Origin: Competibacteraceae bacterium UBA6584
GTDB taxonomy: Bacteria > Pseudomonadota > Gammaproteobacteria > Competibacterales > Competibacteraceae
DNA: 24,284 bases
NCBI GenBank assembly: GCA_002433805.1
Contig: DJIW01000048.1
Span: 1,274 to 25,557 of the forward strand
Direction of reading: 5' to 3'
Shown here: positions 8,567-18,313 of the stretch, in pieces
Layout: every line of letters starts with the position of its first letter
Position numbering within the stretch: position 1 is the first letter of the stretch
Position numbers and translations under genes: made by a program
The notes under the pieces: generated by a model
Seen by the model: only the letters and a program-made list of their open reading frames with translations
Databases searched by the model: none
Told to the model about the DNA's origin: nothing

Positions 8567-8615
8567 GGTCCGCCGCTGCTAAAACGACCAAAAACCCTAT
8601 TATAATTGGCGGACC
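8567..8615. repeat. Inverted repeat flanking the pcc promoter (candidate operator)
   Basis: GGTCCGCC at 8567-8574 and its exact complement GGCGGACC at 8608-8615 flank the TATAAT at 8601-8606. The core GGTCCG appears again at 8626-8631, forming a second palindrome with 8610-8615. A further GGTCCGCC lies at 8850-8857 just before pccB. Such spacing suits binding by a dimeric regulator, but the protein is unknown and part of this may be chance in GC-rich DNA. Confidence 0.4.
8601..8606 (+). promoter_or_regulatory. Putative -10 box of the pccBA promoter
   Basis: A perfect TATAAT stands in an AT-rich patch within GC-rich surroundings, upstream of pccB. No good -35 box is found 17 bases upstream (the bases there are GCTAAA). 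The promoter would therefore need an activator, or my spacing is wrong. Confidence 0.45.
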
Positions 8616-8890
8616 TTGCATCGGCGGTCCGTGACTTTAGCACAACCCGCCCCCAAGTCCAATAAAATGAGAATAATCAAGGAATTGGAAAAAATACCGA
8701 ACCCTCGATCCCCCGGTTCGTTCTGCTGGCCGTCGGAGGCGTCCCCAACCGCGTCGCATGGCGGCATCCCGTTCCTGACATCCGTTCACGCCCCTTCAGC
8801 CCGGTTCCCCTGGCTCCGAGGCGCTTGCCCCCAGGCTTTTGGTTCCGCTGGTCCGCCAACGGCCCCTGCTTCAGTAAGGAGAGAGCGTTT

Positions 8891-10423
8891 ATGCATGACA
8901 TCATCAATCAATTAGAACAAAAACGCGCTGGCGCGCGCCTCGGTGGAGGACAGCGCCGCATCGACGGCCAACATAAACGCGGCAAGCTCAGCGCGCGCGA
9001 ACGCATCGAGGTGCTACTCGATCCGGGCAGCTTCGAGGAATGGGACATGTTCGTCGAGCACCGCTGCAACGACTTCGGCATGGGCGAAACCTCGATTCCG
9101 GGCGACGGCGTGGTCACCGGCTACGGCACGGTCAACGGCCGGCTGGTGTTCGTGTTCAGCCAGGATTTCACCGTGTTCGGCGGCTCGCTGTCGGAAGCGC
9201 ACGCCGAGAAGATGTGCAAGATCATGGATCACGCCATCAAGGTCGGCGCGCCGGTGATCGGCCTCAACGACTCCGGCGGCGCGCGGATTCAGGAAGGCGT
9301 CGCCTCCCTGGCCGGCTACGCCAACGTGTTCCAGCGCAACGTGATGGCCTCCGGCGTCATCCCGCAGATTTCGGTGATCATGGGGCCGTGCGCGGGCGGC
9401 GCGGTGTACTCTCCGGCCATGACCGACTTCATCTTCATGGTCAAGGACACCTCCTACATGTTCGTGACCGGTCCCGATGTGGTCAAGACCGTCACCCACG
9501 AGGAAGTCACCGCCGAGGAGCTGGGCGGCGCGATCACCCACTCGACCAAATCCGGCGTCTGCGACCGGGCGTTCGAAAACGATATCGAAGCCCTGCTGAT
9601 GCTGCGGCGCTTCGTCAATTTCCTGCCGCCGAACAACAAGGAAAAACCGCCGCACCGGCCGACGCCCGACCCGGCCGACCGGCAGGATTATTCGCTCGAC
9701 ACCCTGATTCCCGACAATACCAACAAGCCCTACGACATGAAGGAGCTGATCCTCAAGGTCGTGGACGACGTGGATTTCTTCGAAGTCCAGCCCGAAAACG
9801 CCAAGAACATCATCACCGGCTTCGCCCGGATGGACGGTTGGCCGGTCGGCATCGTCGCCAACCAACCGCTGGTGCTGGCGGGTTGTCTGGACATCAAGTC
9901 CTCGATCAAGGCCGCCCGCTTCGTGCGGTTTTGCGACGCTTTCAACATCCCGATCATCACCTTCGTCGACGTCCCCGGCTTCATGCCCGGCACCTCCCAG
10001 GAATACGGCGGCATCATCAAGCACGGCGCGAAACTGCTGTACGCCTACGCCGAATGCACCGTGCCCAAGGTCACCATCATCACCCGCAAGGCCTACGGCG
10101 GCGCCTATGACGTGATGAGCTCCAAGCATCTGCGCGGCGACGTGAACTTCGCCTGGCCGACCGCCGAAATCGCGGTGATGGGGCCCAAGGGCGCGGTGGA
10201 AATCATCTTCCGGCAGGATATCGGCGACACCGTCAAAATCGCCGACCGCACCGAGGAATACCGCAAGAAATTCGCCAATCCGTTCATCGCCGGCCATCGC
10301 GGCTTCATCGACGACGTGATCATGCCCCACGGCACCCGCAAGCGCATCTGCCGCTCCCTGGCGATGCTGCGGGACAAGGAACTCGAAAATCCGTGGCGCA
10401 AGCACGGCAACATTCCGCTGTAA
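8891..10423 (+). CDS. pccB: Propionyl-CoA carboxylase beta subunit (carboxyltransferase)
   Basis: This 510-residue carboxyltransferase moves the carboxyl group from carboxybiotin to an acyl-CoA, most likely propionyl-CoA to give (S)-methylmalonyl-CoA. The family signature is clear: GGGQRRIDGQHKRGKLSARER near the N-terminus, DMFVEHRC, NDSGGARIQEG and GPCAGGAVYSPA in the N-terminal crotonase-like half, and VDVPGFMPGT with KAYGGAYDVMSSKH in the C-terminal half. The frame is open 66 bases further upstream, but AAGGAG at 8876-8881 points to the ATG at 8891, which also gives the usual length. It lies 12 bases before pccA, so the two form one operon. Methylmalonyl-CoA decarboxylase alpha subunits look similar; the adjacent biotin carboxylase subunit favours the carboxylase. 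Acetyl-CoA or mixed substrates are possible. Confidence 0.92.
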   Translation: MHDIINQLEQKRAGARLGGGQRRIDGQHKRGKLSARERIEVLLDPGSFEEWDMFVEHRCNDFGMGETSIPGDGVVTGYGTVNGRLVFVFSQDFTVFGGSLSEAHAEKMCKIMDHAIKVGAPVIGLNDSGGARIQEGVASLAGYANVFQRNVMASGVIPQISVIMGPCAGGAVYSPAMTDFIFMVKDTSYMFVTGPDVVKTVTHEEVTAEELGGAITHSTKSGVCDRAFENDIEALLMLRRFVNFLPPNNKEKPPHRPTPDPADRQDYSLDTLIPDNTNKPYDMKELILKVVDDVDFFEVQPENAKNIITGFARMDGWPVGIVANQPLVLAGCLDIKSSIKAARFVRFCDAFNIPIITFVDVPGFMPGTSQEYGGIIKHGAKLLYAYAECTVPKVTIITRKAYGGAYDVMSSKHLRGDVNFAWPTAEIAVMGPKGAVEIIFRQDIGDTVKIADRTEEYRKKFANPFIAGHRGFIDDVIMPHGTRKRICRSLAMLRDKELENPWRKHGNIPL

Positions 10424-10435
10424 GGGGTGGGACGC

Positions 10436-12421
<1,986 letters not shown>

Positions 12422-12474
12422 CCCACATACCCAGGGGTGATCGGCGCTCCTGGCCCACCTTAAAAACCGAAAAG

Positions 12475-12501
12475 CCGGTTGCCACCCGCAACCGGTTTTT
12501 T
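12475..12501 (+). terminator. Rho-independent terminator of pccBA
   Basis: The 8-base stem CCGGTTGC (12475-12482) pairs with GCAACCGG (12488-12495) over a five-base loop and is followed by a run of six T (12496-12501). A-rich sequence on the left side means it may also work, more weakly, for the convergent hemerythrin gene ending at 12526. Confidence 0.9.
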
Positions 12502-12525
12502 GTTCGCCGCCCGGCTCGCCGCCGC

Positions 12526-12993
12526 TCAAATCCGGCCAAACGGCCGCCAAAAGCGCTGCTTCCAAGAGCTTTTCGACAACTCCGGCCGAATCCCTTGCGA
12601 CAGGAAATACGCGACATAGCGTTTGTCGACCTCCATGATGTGCTTGGTCAGCCAGAGTTTGAGAAAATGGGCCAGTTCAAAATTCAGCGAACCTTTCCCC
12701 TCCTCCAGCTTGTCGCGAAAACCGCTCAATTGATCGATCAGGCTATCGTGATCTTCTCGATGCTTCTCATACTCGGGATAGTGCAAGATCCGCATCAGGC
12801 TCTCTTCGACGGCGAAATGCACCCGAGTGTACTCTTCCAGCCGGTCGATAATGTTTCGAGCGACCTCGATCCCTCGCCGCTGCTGGATCGCCTCGTGAAT
12901 CTGATTCAATAACTCCACTAGAATCTGATGCTGGGCGTCGATTTCCTCGATACCCATGCTCAATTCAGTCGACCATTCCACAAATTTAGTCAT
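12526..12993 (-). CDS. Bacteriohemerythrin (oxygen-binding di-iron protein)
   Basis: This 155-residue single-domain hemerythrin binds oxygen reversibly at a di-iron centre. All seven expected ligands are present at canonical spacing: His22 (DAQHQ), His59 and Glu63 (HFAVEE), His78 and His82 (HREDH), His118 and Asp123 (HIMEVD). Family lengths are about 115-155 residues; the last 25 residues form a basic tail (SWKQRFWRPFGRI) beyond the four-helix bundle. AGGGGTG upstream is a plausible ribosome binding site. The gene starts only about 30 bases beyond the phaC terminator U-tract, so it either uses a promoter overlapping that hairpin or depends on read-through. Proposed roles in the family are oxygen storage, delivery or sensing; no signalling domain is attached. 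Confidence 0.93.
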   Translation of the reverse strand: MTKFVEWSTELSMGIEEIDAQHQILVELLNQIHEAIQQRRGIEVARNIIDRLEEYTRVHFAVEESLMRILHYPEYEKHREDHDSLIDQLSGFRDKLEEGKGSLNFELAHFLKLWLTKHIMEVDKRYVAYFLSQGIRPELSKSSWKQRFWRPFGRI

Positions 12994-13023
12994 CGCGCGA
13001 CGTCACCCCTAATCGCCCTCCAT

Positions 13024-13059
13024 AAAAAAAACGGCCACCGGTCGAGGTGACGGTGGCCG
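13024..13059 (-). terminator. Rho-independent terminator of phaC
   Basis: The 9-base perfect stem CGGCCACCG (13032-13040) pairs with CGGTGGCCG (13051-13059) over a 10-base loop. In the minus direction it is followed by eight T (complement of 13024-13031). It lies 39 bases after the phaC stop. Confidence 0.92.
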
Positions 13060-13097
13060 CTCTAGTCGGTCGGAAACCCGACTCAATCACTCCGGAG

Positions 13098-14915
13098 TTA
13101 CTTGATCAGCCGCATCTTCACATAAGAACCCGGCGCGTCCTCGATCACCGGCAACTTGCCGGTGCCCGGCACGCGGGCCGGCACCTTCTCGCCCGAATGC
13201 TTGACCAGCCACTTGCCCCAATCCGGCCACCACGAACCCTCGGTCTGCTTGGCTTCCTTCAGCCACTCCTCCGAGTCTTCCGGATGTTTGGGATTGGTCC
13301 AATAGAAGTACTTGTTGGCCGACGGCGGGTTCATGGGGCCGGCGATATGACCGGAACCGGCCAGCACGAACTTGACCGGCCCGCTGAACAACCGGCTGCC
13401 CATGTAGTTGGAGGTCCACGGCGAGATGTGATCCTCGATTCCGGACAGGAAGTAGGCCGGAATCTTGACTTGGGTCATATCGATCGGAGTGCCCAGCAAG
13501 CTGATGCCGCCCGGTTCCTTCAGCCGGTTTTTCTGGTAGAAGTTACGCAGGTAAAAACTGTGCATCTTCACCGGCATCCGGGTGGAATCCGAGTTCCAAT
13601 ACAGCAGATCGAACGGGAACGGATCCTTGCCCATCAGATAATTGCTGATGAAGAACGACCACATCAGATCGTTGGCGCGCAACATGCTAAAGGTGGAGGC
13701 CATCTCGGAGCCTTCCATGTAGCCCTTGGCCGCCATCCGCTTCTCCAGCGACGAAATCTGCTCCTCATCGACGAACACGCCCAGCTCGCCCGGCTGCGAG
13801 AAGTCGATCATGGTGGTCAGATAGGTGCCGGAGCTGATGCGCGGGGTGCCCTTGGCCGCCAGATAAGCGTTAGTGATCGCCAACAAGGTGCCGCCCAGGC
13901 AGTAGCCCAGCGCGTTGACTTCAGGCTCGCCGGTCGCCTGCTCGATCGCGTCCAGCGCCGCCAGCGGCCCGTCGCGCAGATAGTTTTCGAATTCCCATTC
14001 GGCCATCCGCTCGTCGGGGTTGATCCACGACATCAGGAACACGGTGAAGCCTTGGTCCACCAGCCACTTGACCAAGGAATTCTTGGGCCGCAGATCCATG
14101 ATGTAATACTTGTTGATCCAGGGCGGGAAGATCAAAAACGGCTTCTTGTAGACTTCCGGGGTGCTGGGATCGTATTGCAGCAGCTGGATCATCTCGTTTT
14201 GGAAGACGACCTTGCCGGGGGTGATGGCGACGTTCTTGCCCAGTTCGAAGGCGTTGAGGTCGGTCATCCTGATGTTCAGCTTGCCCTTGCCGCGCTCGAG
14301 ATCGTCGAGCATGTTCTTCAAGCCGTTGATCAGATTCTGTCCGCCGGATTCGAGGGTCGTGCGCAGCACCTCGGGATTGGTGAGCGCAAAATTGCTGGGC
14401 GACATCGCATCGACGAATTGGCGGGTATAGAATTGGACCTTCTTCTTGGTCTGCTCGTCTAGCCCCTCGACGTCGCCCACGATGTCCTGAATCCAATTGG
14501 CGGTCATCAGGTAAGATTGTTTGATGTACGAAAACAGCACGTTGTCTTTCCAGTCATCGTGCTTGAACCGCTTGTCGCCCTTGGGCTCGCGCACCACCGC
14601 TTCCAGCGGCTGACCGCCGAACATGGCGGGGACGGTCTTCTGCCACAGTTCCAGGTAGTTCTGCCAAAGGTTCGCCTGAGCTTGCGCCAGTTTGGCGGGA
14701 TCGGCCAGCATCTTCTGGGTCAATTCCATAAAGGATTTGCCCACGGTCATCTTATCCTGCAAATCAAACGCGCCATCGTTTTTCTGGCGGTTCAGGAATT
14801 CCTTGACGATCGTCTGGCTTTTTTCGGCAATGTGAGAAAAGAGATCGGCCATCTCCTTCGGATCGGGCATCTTGATTTCAGGCAGTTTGGGGTCTTTGCT
14901 ATCTTTCTCGGCCAT
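13098..14915 (-). CDS. phaC: Class I poly(3-hydroxyalkanoate) synthase
   Basis: This 605-residue enzyme polymerises (R)-3-hydroxyacyl-CoA into PHA at the granule surface. The lipase-like box GYCLGG holds the nucleophile Cys339; Asp495 (GIEDHISPW) and His523 (GSGHIAGP) complete the catalytic triad. The N-terminal PhaC domain (about 75-260, with WQNYLELWQ) and the alpha/beta hydrolase part (from about 258, PFLIFPPWINKYYI) are both complete. The well-studied Cupriavidus enzyme is 589 residues, so the length fits class I, which favours C3-C5 monomers. A charged, lysine-rich N-terminal segment of about 20 residues precedes it. GAGGAGTG upstream is a good ribosome binding site. It follows phaP on the same strand, separated by a terminator, so it probably has its own promoter (TAAAAT at 14960-14965 is a possible -10). 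No phaA, phaB or phaR gene is present. Confidence 0.96.
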   Translation of the reverse strand: MAEKDSKDPKLPEIKMPDPKEMADLFSHIAEKSQTIVKEFLNRQKNDGAFDLQDKMTVGKSFMELTQKMLADPAKLAQAQANLWQNYLELWQKTVPAMFGGQPLEAVVREPKGDKRFKHDDWKDNVLFSYIKQSYLMTANWIQDIVGDVEGLDEQTKKKVQFYTRQFVDAMSPSNFALTNPEVLRTTLESGGQNLINGLKNMLDDLERGKGKLNIRMTDLNAFELGKNVAITPGKVVFQNEMIQLLQYDPSTPEVYKKPFLIFPPWINKYYIMDLRPKNSLVKWLVDQGFTVFLMSWINPDERMAEWEFENYLRDGPLAALDAIEQATGEPEVNALGYCLGGTLLAITNAYLAAKGTPRISSGTYLTTMIDFSQPGELGVFVDEEQISSLEKRMAAKGYMEGSEMASTFSMLRANDLMWSFFISNYLMGKDPFPFDLLYWNSDSTRMPVKMHSFYLRNFYQKNRLKEPGGISLLGTPIDMTQVKIPAYFLSGIEDHISPWTSNYMGSRLFSGPVKFVLAGSGHIAGPMNPPSANKYFYWTNPKHPEDSEEWLKEAKQTEGSWWPDWGKWLVKHSGEKVPARVPGTGKLPVIEDAPGSYVKMRLIK

Positions 14916-15010
14916 GAATCACTCCTCAGGCGTTATGGTGGTTTGCTCGACGGGATTTCATTTTAGCGAGATTGCGCGCGTAGGGACAGCCGTGTGACCG
15001 AGATAAACTC

Positions 15011-15046
15011 AAAACGGACAGACCAGGCGGTCGCCTGGTCTGTCCG
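15011..15046 (-). terminator. Rho-independent terminator of phaP
   Basis: A perfect 14-base stem (CGGACAGACCAGGC at 15015-15028 with its complement at 15033-15046) with a four-base loop, followed in the minus direction by TTTT. It lies 28 bases after the phaP stop and about 100 bases before phaC, so most phaP transcripts should end before phaC. Confidence 0.88.
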
Positions 15047-15074
15047 AAAAACGGAAAGCGGGGGAATCGGGCGC

Positions 15075-15536
15075 TTACTTGACGGCGACCAAGCTCTTCA
15101 GTTCTTGCAAGCTTTCGTTGACGCGCTTGTTGATGATCGCAAAGGCTTCCGTGTTGGACTTGCTGACCATCTCGGCCAGTTCCCGCATGTTGGCCAGCGC
15201 CTGTTCGAAGGCCTTGCGAACCAGTTCGGCCTGCTTGGCGGTCATTTCCTGCGCGTTGCCCGCGCTGGCCAGCTGTTGGCCGATGGAGGACACCTCGCCC
15301 ATGGCCTGGCTCAAAATTTCGGCCTGCCGCTGCGCCACCGCCTGCAAGCCCTGCACGGCGGCTTGATTGGCGGCGTTGAGGGCTTCGATATTCTTGCGCT
15401 GCGCCGTCATGATCGCTTCCATGTCGAAGCCGGGAATCTTGACGTCGCCGAGCATTTTGGTCATGTCGTATTTGCTGAAATCGAACTTGCTGAAATCGAC
15501 ATTGGCGAAGGGATTGAAAGGATTGTTAGCGGACAT
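15075..15536 (-). CDS. phaP: Phasin (PHA granule-associated protein)
   Basis: This 153-residue helical protein is a phasin family member, which coats PHA granules and controls their size and number. The N-terminus is rich in Phe, Asn and Asp with a near-repeat (DFSKFDFSKYD at about 14-24). The rest is amphipathic helix with heptad-like alanine and glutamine patterns (LNAANQAAVQGLQAVAQRQ, then EMTAKQAELVRKAFEQAL), typical of phasins. There is no signal peptide and no membrane segment. GGAG lies about seven bases before the ATG. The gene has its own promoter with two candidate PhaR sites and its own terminator, which fits the high, granule-dependent expression known for phasins. Position just upstream of phaC supports the call. 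Confidence 0.92.
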   Translation of the reverse strand: MSANNPFNPFANVDFSKFDFSKYDMTKMLGDVKIPGFDMEAIMTAQRKNIEALNAANQAAVQGLQAVAQRQAEILSQAMGEVSSIGQQLASAGNAQEMTAKQAELVRKAFEQALANMRELAEMVSKSNTEAFAIINKRVNESLQELKSLVAVK

Positions 15537-15572
15537 GATAAATCTCCAAAGTATTCAGGTTAACGTGTTTTG

Positions 15573-15584
15573 TGCACTGCAGCA
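15573..15584. promoter_or_regulatory. Candidate PhaR operator 1 (at the phaP transcription start)
   Basis: TGCACTGCAGCA matches the PhaR recognition pattern TGCRNYGCASMA as I recall it from work on PHA-responsive repressors. It lies immediately downstream of the predicted phaP start site, where a bound repressor would block initiation. PhaR is released when it binds PHA polymer, which would couple phasin synthesis to granule formation. Confidence 0.65.
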
Positions 15585-15592
15585 ATGGGGCT

Positions 15593-15621
15593 ATTCTGCC
15601 TGTTGCCGATGCCGGCGTCAA
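15593..15621 (-). promoter_or_regulatory. phaP: Sigma70-like promoter of phaP
   Basis: On the minus strand TTGACG (complement of 15616-15621) lies 17 bases before CAGAAT (complement of 15593-15598). The -35 box matches five of six consensus bases, the -10 box four of six, at ideal spacing. The predicted start, near 15586, leaves a leader of about 50 bases. Confidence 0.7.
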
Positions 15622-15631
15622 GGCTATTTTT

Positions 15632-15643
15632 TGCAGTGCAGCA
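15632..15643. promoter_or_regulatory. Candidate PhaR operator 2 (upstream of the phaP -35 box)
   Basis: TGCAGTGCAGCA differs from the first site at one base and matches the same pattern. It begins ten bases upstream of the phaP -35 box, 59 bases from operator 1. A poly-A and poly-T context on both sides may help bending. It also lies just 15 bases beyond the pepN stop. Confidence 0.65.
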
Positions 15644-15658
15644 AATTTTTTGGCTAGA

Positions 15659-18313
15659 TCAGCTTTCCTGCCCCAGGGTTTTGATCGCGACTTCGTAAAC
15701 GTCCGGCGAGAGTTGCGGAACCGCCAGAATGCGCTCCAGTTGGCCGCGCATGTTGGCCTGGCGCGCCGGATCGTATTTGCGCCAGCGGGTAAAGGCCACC
15801 ATCAGGCGCGCGGCGATCTGAGGGTTGAAGTCGTTCAAGCGGATGATTTGATCGGCGAGGAAAGTATAGCCCCCGCCGTCGGCGGCGTGAAAATGCAAGG
15901 GGTTGGCTTGGCTAAACGCGCCGATCAAAGCGCGGACCTTGTTCGGATTGCGAAGGCTGAAGGCTTCATGGGACAGCAGCGCCACCACCACCGCCGGCGT
16001 TTCGGGCGCGCTGGAGGCCGCCTGCAGGCTCAACCACTTGTCGACCACCAGCGGCTCGTCGCGCCAGCGCTCGTAAAAGGCGGCGAGCGCGGTATCCCGT
16101 TCCGCTCCCCCAACGTTGACCAGCGAAGCCAAGGCCCCCAGTTGGTCGGTCATGTTATCGGCGGACTGAAATTGCTGGAGGCACAGGGCGCGCGGCGCGC
16201 GCTCGTCCAGCCGCATCAGATAATCCAGGCACACGTTTTTAAGAGCCCGCGCCGACATGGCGGCGGCGTCGTTCCGATAGCCGCCCGAAGTCCGGTCGCG
16301 CAAGGCTTCATAGCGTTGCAAAAACCGCGACCGCAGCCGGTGCGCCAGCGTCCGCCGCACCAAGGTGTGGGCGGCGTGAATGCCGTCCACGTCCACCACC
16401 GCCATGTGCTCGGCCAGATAGCTTTCGCTCGGCAAGCTCAGCACCTGGGCCAGCAGGGCCGGATCGACGTCGGATTGCAACGCCCGCTCGAAGGCGGCGC
16501 TGAAGGATTCCGGCAACCGCGGCTCCCGGTTCAGGCGGCGATCCTCGACCAAGCCCAAAATCGTCCGCAACGCCAAGGTATGACCGGCATCCCAGCGGTT
16601 GAAATCGTCGCGATCGTGGGCCAAGCGAAACCGTAGATCCGCCTCGCTTTCCTCGCTGATCAGCTTTACCGGCGCGGAAAAGCCGCGCAGCAACGAGGGA
16701 ACCGGCCGCGCCGGCACATCGATGAAGTGGAAAAGCTGTTCCGGCTCCCGGAGCTCCAAGACCCGCTGGGTCGCGCCCGGCGCTGCTTCCCCCTCCAGCC
16801 GCAACGGCAGATCGCGCCCCTCGGCATCCAACAGCCCGAGCGCCAGCGGAATGTGAAACGGCTCCTTATCCGGCTGGCCCGGCGTCGGCGGGCAATACTG
16901 GCGCACGGTGAGGGTATAGCGACGCGAAACTGGATCGTAGGCGTCGGACACGGTCAATTCCGGCGTGCCCGCCTGGTGGTACCAGCGCTTGAATTGAGTT
17001 AAATCCGCGCCGTTGGCATCCGCCATCGCCGCCACAAAATCATCGCAGGTCACCGCTTGACCGTCATGGCGTTGAAAATACAAACCCATGCCGCGCCGGA
17101 AACCCTCCCGGCCCAGCAGCGTCTGGATCATCCGCACCACCTCCGCGCCCTTGTTGTAGACGGTGACGGTATAGAAGTTGTTGATCTCGATATAGGATTC
17201 TGGTCGGATCGGATGCGCCATCGGTCCGGCGTCCTGCGGGAACTGGCTGCCGCGCAAAATCCGCACATCCTCGATGCGCTCGACCCCGCGCGAACCCAGG
17301 TCGGCCGAAAATTCCTGGTCGCGGAACACGGTCAGCCCTTCCTTGAGGCTGAGTTGGAACCAGTCGCGGCAGGTCACCCGATTGCCGGTCCAGTTGTGGA
17401 AATATTCGTGGCCGATCACCCCGAGAATGCCTTGATAGTCGGCGTCGGTGGCGGTCTCCGGCTTGGCGAGCACGTACTTGGTGTTAAAGATGTTGAGGCC
17501 CTTGTTTTCCATCGCGCCCATGTTGAAATCGCCGACCGCCACGATCTGGTACAAATCGAGGTCGTATTCCAAGCCGAAGCGCTGTTCGTCCCAGGCCATC
17601 GCCTGTTTTAATGACTCCATCGCGTGCTGGCATTGATCGAGATTGCGCGGCTCGACGTAAATGCGCAGGTCGACCTCCCGCCCGGAACGGGTGATGAAGC
17701 GATCCTCGACAACATCGAGCTGGCCGGCCACCAGGGCGAACAGGTAGCAAGGCTTGGGAAATGGGTCATGCCAGGTGGCCCAGTGGCGACCGCCGTCCAA
17801 ATCGCCGCCGCCGGTGCGATTGCCGTTGGACAGCAGCACGGGATAGCGAACTCGATCCGCGACCAAAGTGGTCGTAAACACCGCCATCACGTCGGGACGG
17901 TCGAGGAAATAAGTGATCTTGCGAAAGCCTTCGGCTTCGCATTGAGTGCAGAAGTTACCGCTGGATTGATACAGCCCTTCCAAGGCCGCGTTGTCGCGCG
18001 GCCGAATCCGGGTGATGGCCGCCAGATCGAAGGCTTCGGGCGGATCGAGCAGCGTCAGCCGGTCGGCGTCCACGCGGTAGCGATCCACCGGCAGCGACAC
18101 GCCGTCCAACGCCAGCGACAGCAGTTCGAGCTGTTGTCCGTCCAGCACCAGAGGGGTTCCGGCCGGCGTGGCGTCGGCCCGAACGATCCGCAACCGGGCG
18201 TGCACCGTGGCGCCGTCTTCCTCCAGTTCGAAGCGCAGGTCGACCGTCGCGATGCGGTAGGCGGGCGGGGTGTAGTCTCTGAGGTAGGTCGTTTTGGGGG
18301 TCTGAATCGACAT
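15659..18313 (-). CDS. pepN: Aminopeptidase N (M1 zinc metallopeptidase)
   Basis: This 884-residue enzyme removes N-terminal amino acids from peptides in the cytoplasm. The M1 hallmarks are all present: the exopeptidase motif GAMEN at 266-270, the zinc site HEYFH at 302-306 with Glu303 catalytic, and the third zinc ligand Glu325 in LKEGLTVF. The order is N-terminal beta domain (about 1-200), thermolysin-like catalytic domain (about 200-450), then beta and helical C-terminal domains. E. coli PepN is 870 residues and aligns without visible gaps at the motif positions. GAGGGAG lies about eight bases before the ATG. It stands 188 bases after dnaJ, and I see no clean terminator between it and the phaP promoter. 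Confidence 0.96.
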   Translation of the reverse strand: MSIQTPKTTYLRDYTPPAYRIATVDLRFELEEDGATVHARLRIVRADATPAGTPLVLDGQQLELLSLALDGVSLPVDRYRVDADRLTLLDPPEAFDLAAITRIRPRDNAALEGLYQSSGNFCTQCEAEGFRKITYFLDRPDVMAVFTTTLVADRVRYPVLLSNGNRTGGGDLDGGRHWATWHDPFPKPCYLFALVAGQLDVVEDRFITRSGREVDLRIYVEPRNLDQCQHAMESLKQAMAWDEQRFGLEYDLDLYQIVAVGDFNMGAMENKGLNIFNTKYVLAKPETATDADYQGILGVIGHEYFHNWTGNRVTCRDWFQLSLKEGLTVFRDQEFSADLGSRGVERIEDVRILRGSQFPQDAGPMAHPIRPESYIEINNFYTVTVYNKGAEVVRMIQTLLGREGFRRGMGLYFQRHDGQAVTCDDFVAAMADANGADLTQFKRWYHQAGTPELTVSDAYDPVSRRYTLTVRQYCPPTPGQPDKEPFHIPLALGLLDAEGRDLPLRLEGEAAPGATQRVLELREPEQLFHFIDVPARPVPSLLRGFSAPVKLISEESEADLRFRLAHDRDDFNRWDAGHTLALRTILGLVEDRRLNREPRLPESFSAAFERALQSDVDPALLAQVLSLPSESYLAEHMAVVDVDGIHAAHTLVRRTLAHRLRSRFLQRYEALRDRTSGGYRNDAAAMSARALKNVCLDYLMRLDERAPRALCLQQFQSADNMTDQLGALASLVNVGGAERDTALAAFYERWRDEPLVVDKWLSLQAASSAPETPAVVVALLSHEAFSLRNPNKVRALIGAFSQANPLHFHAADGGGYTFLADQIIRLNDFNPQIAARLMVAFTRWRKYDPARQANMRGQLERILAVPQLSPDVYEVAIKTLGQES

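Larger units (their letters stand above)
8474..8890. other. 417-base intergenic region between the RNase gene and pccB
   Basis: Two divergent genes face away from this stretch, so it should hold promoters for both. I see a TATAAT box at 8601-8606 facing pccB, an 8-base inverted repeat around it, an AT-rich patch at 8661-8694 and a small hairpin (CGAACC at 8698-8703 with GGTTCG at 8715-8720). The leader of pccB would be about 275 bases if transcription starts near 8613. An open frame from an ATG at 8667 runs into pccB but has no ribosome binding site and resembles nothing I know. I recognise no riboswitch or tRNA. Confidence 0.5.

Noticed and set aside
8698..8720. CGAACC/GGTTCG hairpin as part of a tRNA or as a terminator
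   Set aside because: The rest of a cloverleaf is missing and no T-run follows. The six-base stem is likely chance.
8667..8915. Small open frame of 82 codons in the pccB leader
   Set aside because: It has no ribosome binding site, overlaps the pccB start and has a Pro/Ser-rich composition without similarity to anything I know.
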